The notes under the pieces: generated by a model
Databases searched by the model: none
The model's input: only the letters and a program-made list of their open reading frames with translations
Told to the model about the DNA's origin: nothing
Part shown: positions 7,256-12,354 of the stretch, in pieces
Numbering within the stretch: the stretch's first letter is position 1
Layout: each line of letters opens with the position of its first letter
Program-made: the position numbers and the translations under genes
Source of the DNA: Chrysochromulina tobinii
Lineage: Eukaryota; Haptophyta; Prymnesiales; Chrysochromulinaceae
NCBI GenBank assembly: GCA_001275005.1
Contig: JWZX01000070.1
Coordinates: 1-12,354 of the forward strand
Reading direction: 5' to 3'
DNA length: 12,354 nucleotides

Positions 7256-8338
7256 ATGGCGAGCAGCGCCGACGAACCTGGACACGACCCGCCACCCAAG
7301 CGTGCACGCCTCGGGTGCTTACAATTCAAGTGCCCCCTACGAGCCGCAGTATACTACTCCAAGGGCCGCAAACAAGCACTCGAGGATGTGGCCGTCTACA
7401 ACGTTGCGCTCGATGTTGACGGCTTGGCAACGTGGCATGCAGTCATCGATGGCCACGGCGGAGCCCAGTGTGCCGCGCTGGCAGCTACGAGATTGCCCGC
7501 TCTCATCGCCGAGGGCATTCGTGACATCGAGGCCTCCGGCATCGAGGCCTCCATCGCAATCAAAGACGCAATCAAGGCAGCCTTCACAACCTGCGAGCGC
7601 GAGGTTTTGCCGCTCGTGGATGATGGCTGCTGCGTCATTGGGATGCTGGTTGACCGGCGCTGCACGCCCGCTCGCGCGTACGTGGCAAACTTGGGAGATT
7701 CACGAGCGTTCGCGTGCGTCGAGCCGGCCGCGGCCACCGCCGACGCAGCAGCAGGCACGTCGACCAAGACGCTCGCTACGGCTCCGAGTTGTGCTGCGCC
7801 GGCCGTGCGCGCCATCGCGCTCTCCAAGGATCACGTGGCGACGGATCCAAAGGAGCGGCGGCGGATCGAGGTGGCCGGCGGCGTCATCGAACACGGGCGC
7901 GTGTGCGGGATGCTCGAGGTCACACGGTCGCTCGGCGATCGCCTTGTGAAACAACGCCTCCGAAAAGGCGAGAGTGCCAAAGGGGAGGGCATCAGCGCCG
8001 TGCCAGATGTGACCTCGTTTGCGGTGGGCTTGGAGCAGCGCTTCGTGCTGATGGCCTCGGACGGCTTCTGGAAGGCGTGGACGAGCTCTGAGGCGATCGA
8101 GGTGCTCCATGCCCGCCTCTGTGCGATGGATCGACGCCGGGAGGTGCTCGCCACGGCGCTCGATGAGCCTACCGCCGCCTCAGCCCTCACGAGGGAGGCG
8201 CATGCCGCCCTCATCAAGGAGCGGGAGGGCGCGACCGAGGAGGGGTGTCTCAAAGAGATGGTCCATGAGGCGGTCCACATGCGCCATGCCAAGGACAACG
8301 TGACGGCGCTGCTTGTGCGCATGCCGCCCGCTCCATAG
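7256..8338 (+). CDS. PP2C-family (PPM) Ser/Thr protein phosphatase
   Basis: The ATG at 7256 has G at +4 and opens a 360-residue intronless frame ending TAG 8336-8338. PPM motifs appear in order: KGRKQALED (E43/D44), DGHGG at 65-69, NLGDSRA at 145-151, VTRSLGD at 222-228, ASDGFW at 267-272 and KDNVTALLV at 346-354. The metal-ligand aspartates of D65, D269 and D347 are therefore all present, so a Mg/Mn-dependent phosphatase active toward phospho-Ser/Thr is expected. Residues 13-18 (PPKRAR) resemble a short nuclear localisation signal, with no signal peptide or membrane helix. Two departures are visible. The usual GSTA-type strand is DDGCCVIGMLVD (122-133), and a low-complexity Ala/Thr insertion occupies about 157-183. 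The signalling pathway it serves cannot be told. Confidence 0.92.
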   Translation: MASSADEPGHDPPPKRARLGCLQFKCPLRAAVYYSKGRKQALEDVAVYNVALDVDGLATWHAVIDGHGGAQCAALAATRLPALIAEGIRDIEASGIEASIAIKDAIKAAFTTCEREVLPLVDDGCCVIGMLVDRRCTPARAYVANLGDSRAFACVEPAAATADAAAGTSTKTLATAPSCAAPAVRAIALSKDHVATDPKERRRIEVAGGVIEHGRVCGMLEVTRSLGDRLVKQRLRKGESAKGEGISAVPDVTSFAVGLEQRFVLMASDGFWKAWTSSEAIEVLHARLCAMDRRREVLATALDEPTAASALTREAHAALIKEREGATEEGCLKEMVHEAVHMRHAKDNVTALLVRMPPAP

Positions 8339-8777
8339 TTCCGATGGAGGCACTTGCTGACCGCTGTCCGCTGGATGGCTGAGCTGTGGGCTGCTCGCGC
8401 GCGCTCGGCCTCGGCCCTCGGCGCTCATGTCTCGGCGGCGGCAACTTTCTTGTAATACACAATTTACGCATCACGGTGTAGACCGAAAACCACCCGTATA
8501 CGCTTACGCTCCGCTATCCGACTTCCGAGCGGCAGCACGAGCCACGACGCCCGTCGCCCCGCCGCCCGCCCGTCGCTAGCCCGCGTCTCGGCGCTACGGC
8601 CTTCGCTCGGGCCTCTCCCAATTGGCCTCTCCACCTAAGCACTGTACATGGAGCTTCCACTGTTCTCAGGCCTCTCTGGCCCTCATTCCAAATCCACCGT
8701 CGTCATCGCGCCCAGTACGGCGCCGGCCCTCATTCCAAATCCACCGTCGTCATCGCGCCCAGTACGGCGCCCGGCCC
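8339..8777. other. Convergent 3' spacer with tandem repeat
   Basis: The PP2C gene ends on the left and the CRAL-TRIO-GOLD gene ends on the right, so both 3' UTRs lie here. TGTAA at 8452-8456 could be a polyadenylation signal of the kind used by some algae, which is a weak guess. Base 8678 onward is the 47-bp repeat described separately. No coding frame is convincing. Confidence 0.45.
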
Positions 8778-8836
8778 TCATTCCAAATCCACAGTCGTCA
8801 TCGCGCCCTCGGCGACTGGCGCCGTACTGGGCGCCG
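8678..8836. repeat. 47-bp tandem repeat, two full and one partial copy, ending in an inverted arm
   Basis: Copies start GGCCCTCATTCCAAATCCAC at 8678, 8725 and 8773. The first two run through CGCCCAGTACGGCGCC. The third is interrupted after CATCGCGCCC, and 16 bases later the same arm appears reversed (GGCGCCGTACTGGGCG, from 8819). The third copy contains the CRAL-TRIO-GOLD stop codon (8778-8780); the other two copies lie in its 3' flank. Confidence 0.9.
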
Positions 8837-10373
8837 CGGTGTGGCACAGCTCAACGGTCGCCTGGGCGTTCGTCACCCAGCTGGCCGCGTTGTCCACGCA
8901 CAGCCAGAGCACGCCGCGCTCGCTCGCCACGTACTGGCCGGTGCTCTCAGCGCCCGCGACGAGGTCCTCAGCAGTCTCCCGAATATGGGCATACGCGCCG
9001 TTCTGGGCGCTGCTGGGAACGAAGGCGGCTGGCACGAAGCGCAGGCGCACGGTGACGGTGCCCTGCAGGAGCCGTTCCGGTCCTCGAGCGCAATCATCAG
9101 TGGTCATCAGTGGCACTCAGTGGTATGCCTCAGAGGTCATCAGTGGCCTTCACACCTGCATCAGCCGTACAGTCCACACGAGCGCATCGCCCGCCTCGAG
9201 CCATTGAGTGGTCGCCTCGAGAGCCCCGTATCCGATCTCAAGTGGCCTCGTCCAATCCACCGTGCGCCGGAGGAGGCTGTGCCACGAGTGGATGGCGAGC
9301 GCGTCGACGTTGCTGTAGAGCGTCTCGAAGGGCGTGCCCGCCGGCAGGACGGCCACCTTCACAAGCATACGCAGCCCGTCACTTGCAGTCGGTGGCCATC
9401 CGTGGCATGCCGGTGGCAATCAGTCGCCATCCCACCTTCGCAAGCATTCGCTCGTTGAGCACCGGAGAGATGAGCGAGAACAGGCGCGAGAACGATGAGG
9501 GCGCATGCGCGATCACGACGCGGTGCAGCATCTCGGGGTAATGGCTCTGCAGCGTGCCCATCAAGACGCGCATCTGAAGCGGAGAAGAGCCTCTCAGAGG
9601 TAAATCAGCGGCACTCGGTGTGCAGATCAGCGGCACTCGGTGCATCGTCTCTCGAGCCCATAGGCTCCGTGCAATCGTGCCCATCATCAGGCAGGACTCA
9701 CCCTCGAGAGGAGATACTGCCCGAGGTGGTATCTCGGTGGCATATCTCCTCTCGAGATACATCAGGCAGGACTCACCCTCGAGAGGAGATACTGCCCGTG
9801 GCGCATCAGCTCCGAGACCCAGACCGCATTGAAGTCGCGGATCTCGTAGAATTTGACCATGCGTCGCTGCGCAACGCTCAGGTTGTGAAGCACGAGCGCG
9901 CGCTGCTCGAGCGTGCACCGGAAGAACAGGTCGAACTTGGCGTCGCGCTCAGCATTCGCGCCGTCTGCGAGCATCATCAAGTCCGCCTGCCGGATGGGCG
10001 AAACGGAGAGCGGCAGCGCGCCGGCCGCCGCACCCGGTACGCAGCGGTTGGGCAGGATGTCCTGCAGCTCGTCAAAGTGCGGCACGTGCAAAGGATCCGC
10101 GAACGTGCCTTGGCCAATGGTCTCGCGCATCTGGCGCACGGCCGGCTCGTTGAAGAGCTCGGATCGGTAACGCACCGCCCCGATCATCACGGGGATCGCT
10201 CTCGACGCCTGGCCGCCGTGCCCTCGCAGGAAGCGAGCGACGTTGATGTCGTGTGTGAGGTCGATTGGGTATGCGGCCGGCCAGCCCTCAAACTCTGCAG
10301 AGAGCGCCGCCTGCACTGCGTCAACCTCGCCGCGCTCTGCCCCCTCCTTAATCCATTCAAGGTCCGAGTCCAT
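8778..10373 (-). CDS. CRAL-TRIO (Sec14-like) lipid-binding protein with C-terminal GOLD domain, four exons
   Basis: Exons are 10373-9777, 9573-9436, 9356-9156 and 9062-8778; all three junctions are phase 0 and GT-AG, giving 406 residues, the usual length for Sec14-like CRAL-TRIO-GOLD proteins. Residues 42-60 (DINVARFLRGHGGQASRA) match the CRAL-TRIO N-terminal helix pair. FYEIRDFNAVWVSEL, then LQSHYPEMLHRVVIAHAPSS (YPE at 211-213), FSLISPVLNERMLAK and VAVLPAGTPFETLYSNVDAL form the lipid-binding fold. RPLEIGYGALEATTQWLEAG begins the GOLD domain, which ends with STGQYVASERGVLWLCVDNA and the conserved SW at 373-374. The family binds phosphatidylinositol or other hydrophobic ligands and acts in membrane traffic or signalling; the ligand here is unknown. 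The spliced joins restore family motifs that no single frame contains, which is strong support. The N-terminal half before residue 95 is divergent. Confidence 0.88.
9063..9155 (-). other. Intron 3 of the CRAL-TRIO-GOLD gene (93 nt)
   Basis: Donor CAG|GTGTGA and acceptor CTCCTGCAG|GGC. The join makes VWTVRLMQ|GTVTVRLRFVP inside the GOLD domain. The plus strand of the intron contains the decamer CATCAGTGGT and close variants in tandem (9095-9124). Confidence 0.85.
9095..9124. repeat. Decamer minisatellite (CATCAGTGGT)n in intron 3
   Basis: Three adjacent units, CATCAGTGGT, CATCAGTGGC and ACTCAGTGGT, with a further TCATCAGTGGCC at 9138-9149. Confidence 0.8.
9357..9435 (-). other. Intron 2 of the CRAL-TRIO-GOLD gene (79 nt)
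   Basis: Donor GAAG|GTGGGA and acceptor TTGTGAAG|GTGG. The join makes LNERMLAK|VAVLPAGTPFE, matching the end of the CRAL-TRIO fold. A 16-bp near-perfect repeat covers both boundaries. Confidence 0.85.
9574..9776 (-). other. Intron 1 of the CRAL-TRIO-GOLD gene (203 nt)
   Basis: Donor AGG|GTGAGT at 9776 and acceptor CGCTTCAG|ATG at 9574-9575. It contains a second exact copy of the exon end plus donor, 75 bp downstream, an internal foldback, and two copies of ATCAGCGGCACTCGGTG (plus strand 9604-9620 and 9626-9642). Reading through hits an in-frame TGA ten bases into the intron. Confidence 0.8.
9685..9798. repeat. 39-bp exact direct repeat with a foldback between copies
   Basis: Bases 9685-9723 and 9760-9798 are identical for 39 bp (CATCAGGCAGGACTCACCCT...). 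The second contains the used splice donor, and the first is a silent duplicate of it. The 36 bases between them contain ATCTCCTCTCGAG, the reverse complement of part of each copy. Confidence 0.9.
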
Positions 10374-10525
10374 GCCTGCCGCTGCTGCTGCTGTGTTCTT
10401 GCCAAGGGCGCACAGGCGCTGGGCCGCCGCGGGTGGACCGCCGACCGCCGCGGTCTTTGTAGCGCGGACACGGACTGTGAACAGTGGGCTACCGGTTCAC
10501 GTTCGCTGGGGGCGGCCTCTTCTGA

Positions 10526-10548
10526 GTCGACCGCGGGGAGCGGTCGGC
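10526..10548. repeat. Hairpin GACCGC-GGGGA-GCGGTC
   Basis: GACCGC at 10529-10534 and GCGGTC at 10540-10545 are perfect complements around a 5-nt loop. The stem extends outward by GTC/GGC-type pairs with one mismatch. It is flanked by GAGTCG, which recurs at 10566 just before the next hairpin. Confidence 0.75.
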
Positions 10549-10572
10549 TCCGGGCCTGCGGCTGTTGAGTCG

Positions 10573-10614
10573 GCCGCGGCTTCGGTCGTCGCGCTGACGT
10601 GCCGAAGCCGCGGC
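10573..10614. repeat. 13-bp perfect inverted repeat, 16-nt spacer
   Basis: GCCGCGGCTTCGG (10573-10585) is followed by its exact reverse complement CCGAAGCCGCGGC (10602-10614). It is not followed by a T run and lies in a eukaryotic context, so a bacterial-type terminator is not proposed. Confidence 0.85.
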
Positions 10615-10697
10615 GGGGTGTGTGTTGTTGGTGGGTTTCGATGGTTGTGAGGTTCGTCTGTGTGGTCTGTGTGCCTTTGTGCGTCCGCGTGTTCCGT

Positions 10698-10741
10698 GTG
10701 TCTCGTGTGTGTCCCGGCTCCCCCCGGTGTCTTTTTACCGG
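10698..10741 (-). repeat. CCGGT-hairpin repeat, inverted copy
   Basis: Read on the minus strand this is CGGTAAAAAGACACCGGGGG, GAGCCGGGACACACACGAGA, CAC, matching 2920-2961 almost base for base. The two loci are about 7.7 kb apart in opposite orientation. Confidence 0.85.
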
Positions 10742-10953
10742 TTCACGTTCACGTTCGCGTTAAATTGCAATTTTGGGCTACCGGTGAAAAGCCGTCCTGG
10801 GCATGCCTGGGCACCCGCGAAGCTTCAAGCTAAGATCGCCAGGTAAAGAAAAAGAGGGCACCTTTCGCATGCTTTCGGGGGCGGTTCCTCTGGGGCTAAT
10901 CCCGAAGCGCCGCCAACCTTACACACCGACCTAAGGCTTACGCTTCGGAACCC

Positions 10954-12255
10954 TTAGTCGTGCTCGCGCACGAGCGTCATCTCGACGCAGCAGAACTTGT
11001 TGATTGGGAAGCCCGCCTCGCGCAGCCCCGGCGGTGGCTGGTTGTATTTCATTGTACGCCCTCCCGCTTGGCCGGAGTGCTGTACAGCATGCGCCACTCG
11101 AAAGTCATGGTCGATGAGGAGGTGGTGCATCAGCGTGTCGAACTGCTGCGGCGCAATCAGCCCAAATCCCGTCGACATGTGCCATCCAGCATATTGTGTG
11201 CGGTTGATGAAGAAGCTATCAAACCAAGACGAAGCCTCTTGCAGTGGCGACGGGATCGCGTCTTCGCTGATTCCAGCTCGCATATGCAGCTCGATAATGA
11301 TCTGCTTCACCCCGCGAAGCAGGTGAGGAGTGCGAGCGACGAGATCCTCAAAAGCGTCCCACTCGCAGCCTCTGCGCCATCCATGCGACACAAGTCTCGA
11401 TGAGTGTGATCCATGAAGCAGATGACGCGAGAGCTGCATGCAGAGGCGAGGATCAAGGAAGCGCGCGACAGAGACAGAGACAGAGAGAGGGAGAGGGAGA
11501 AAGGGGGGGGGAGAGTGCAGCTCTTTGCGCGTGCGTGCGCGGCGCTACATCCGACTCCCGCATACGCACTCGCAATCAATCTTGAGCAAGTCGATGGTCT
11601 GGTTGTAGCGATCGGCATCGACCTCCAATAAATCGTGGCCGCCTGCAGAGCGCGCCACCGTCTCGCGTGCGATCCGGAAGATCTCGGCCAACGGAACTAT
11701 CACGCGGGTGTCGAGCGATCCGTATGGTTTCAAACCTAGCCTCGTGATTACCTTGGCTGCAGCCAGCGTCGTCTCCACATCAGGACTGGCGCCGAGGCCC
11801 AAGTAATGGAAGTGCACATTCCGTTTGGCGCGCGCGTGCGTCTGGTGCACCGTCTTCATCTCCTTGGTCGGATCAAACGCAACAACGGTGCAGCTGCGAG
11901 CTGCGAGCATGTCCTCCAAGTTCCAGATTCCACCGATACCTACCGAAACGACCAAGCAAATTGGTCGTACGCGTCCAGCTGTGTGCTCCTCGGTTGTCTT
12001 GTTGCGAGACAGAAGGGAGCACACGAAGTAGCTGCCCTCCTTGTGATGCACCTCGGTTTCTGAACAGGTCGTATTGAAAGCGGATCTCCTCTGGAAGAGG
12101 GCATCGACATATGCACTGCGCAATATGCTGAAGTTTTGCTGCTGTTCCTGATCGATGACAGCAAGCGATGCTGCGTGCAGAAGGTGAAGCAGCACCAGGG
12201 GCAGCCCGAGGAGGCCACGCATAGAGCGCACAGCGACGCTGACGCAAATGGGCAT
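10954..12255 (-). CDS. METTL24-like (Methyltransf_22) secretory-pathway methyltransferase, two exons
   Basis: Exon 1 is 12255-11570 and exon 2 is 11371-10954 (TAA at 10954-10956), giving 367 residues. The N-terminus contains a hydrophobic stretch, MRGLLGLPLVLLHLLHAASL, i.e. a signal peptide or anchor; sequons NFS, NTT, NKT and later NRT fit a lumenal domain. The ATG at 12222 is an alternative start. Family landmarks appear in order: VVSVGIGGIWNLEDMLA from 102, CTVVAFDPT from 122, HFHYLGLG at 148-155, LLKIDCEGCEWDAFEDL from 223, and QIIIELHM at 252-259, with a C-terminal FCCVEMTLVR. The KIDCEGCEWD motif exists only after splicing, which strongly supports the intron. This family is related to FkbM enzymes and is presumed SAM-dependent. 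Its substrate is unknown. Confidence 0.87.
11372..11569 (-). other. Intron of the METTL24-like gene (198 nt)
   Basis: Donor GATTGCGA|GTGCGT and acceptor GGCGCAG|AGGCTG. It is phase 2, so the split codon becomes GAA (Glu229). On the transcript it contains a long pyrimidine tract with nine C and repeated TCTCTG (plus strand 11466-11516). The tract is far from the acceptor, about 95-145 nt upstream of it. Confidence 0.85.
11466..11516. repeat. Purine microsatellite (GACAGA)n/(GAGAGG)n/G-run
   Basis: The plus strand reads ACAGAGACAGAGACAGAGAG and then GGGAGAGGGAGAAAGGGGGG, almost wholly A/G. It lies inside the METTL24-like intron. Confidence 0.85.
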
Positions 12256-12354
12256 CCGTTTAGTTATGGGCTTTCTTGTTAACAGTGAAACAGGACACAG
12301 TGAAGAGCTGCAACCGAATCTTAGACACGCTCTGGGAAGCGTTAAGCGGGTAAA
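12256..12354. other. Upstream flank of the METTL24-like gene
   Basis: These 99 bases precede the ATG on the minus strand and probably hold the 5' UTR and core promoter. No specific element was recognised. Confidence 0.35.

Larger units (their letters stand above)
10374..10953. other. GC-rich spacer with inverted repeats and a G/T-rich strand
   Basis: This is the upstream side of the CRAL-TRIO-GOLD gene and the 3' flank of the METTL24-like gene, both on the minus strand. Frames that remain open here are arginine- or valine-rich and do not look coding. It holds hairpins at 10526-10548 and 10573-10614, a G/T-rich stretch at about 10615-10712, an inverted CCGGT element at 10698-10741, and TACCGGT strings at 10489, 10736 and 10775. 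Confidence 0.5.

Noticed and set aside
9495-10568. 357-residue plus-strand frame opposite the CRAL-TRIO-GOLD gene.
   Set aside because: It runs through both exons and introns of the minus-strand gene without domain likeness, and the repeated peptide in it comes only from the 39-bp intron duplication.
10573-10614. Strong hairpin as a rho-independent terminator.
   Set aside because: There is no T run after it and the setting is eukaryotic, so it is listed only as an inverted repeat.
2873-10741. The inverted CCGGT copies as terminal inverted repeats of one 7.8-kb transposon.
   Set aside because: The interval holds ordinary cellular genes and no transposase, and the left end is a tandem pair. 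Separate small insertions are simpler.
11360-11574. 8-bp direct repeat TGCGAGTG at both ends of the METTL24-like intron, which could be read as a target-site duplication.
   Set aside because: It is explained by the coding sequence: the spliced protein motif is C-E-G-C-E, so TGCGA appears on both sides naturally, and the second copy lies four bases inside exon 2, not at the boundary.

Overview
The window looks like nuclear DNA of a GC-rich eukaryotic microbe, most likely a microalga of the haptophyte or pelagophyte/stramenopile type. That assignment is an inference. The support is monocistronic genes on both strands with their own intergenic spaces, no operons or Shine-Dalgarno sites, GT-AG introns of about 80-200 nt, a homeobox gene with poly-Asp and Gln-rich tracts, a CRAL-TRIO/GOLD (Sec14-like) protein, a PP2C phosphatase, and many micro- and minisatellites. 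No rRNA, intact tRNA, CRISPR array or autonomous transposon was found.

Layout from left to right: the 3' end of an unrecognised plus-strand gene (3-239); a spacer with a 37-bp tandem repeat; a mitochondrial-looking J-domain protein (minus, 779-1591); a small two-helix membrane protein (minus, 2095-2613); a 1-kb spacer with two copies of a CCGGT-hairpin repeat; a homeobox gene (minus, 3664-5788) that needs one intron or frameshift; a divergent promoter region; a secretory FkbM-type methyltransferase (plus, 6233-7105); a PP2C phosphatase (plus, 7256-8338); a four-exon CRAL-TRIO-GOLD gene (minus, 8778-10373) with repeat-built introns; a GC-rich spacer full of inverted repeats and holding an inverted copy of the CCGGT element; and a two-exon METTL24-like (Methyltransf_22) secretory methyltransferase (minus, 10954-12255).

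The genes do not form an obvious pathway. Two unrelated-looking secretory-route methyltransferases flank the PP2C and Sec14-like genes, which may reflect lumenal glycan or lipid modification, but nothing in the sequence links them functionally.

The most notable signal is in the CRAL-TRIO-GOLD gene. Its introns 2 and 3 are recognisably similar to each other, all three introns share a GAGTGCC(A/G)CTGAT-like or CCACTGAT-like decamer, and intron 2 is bracketed by a 16-bp near-perfect direct repeat spaced exactly one intron length apart. This suggests introner-like or repeat-driven intron gain. Also notable are a repeat with the gene's own stop codon inside it and a hairpin around that stop, and a nested palindrome set inside homeobox coding sequence.
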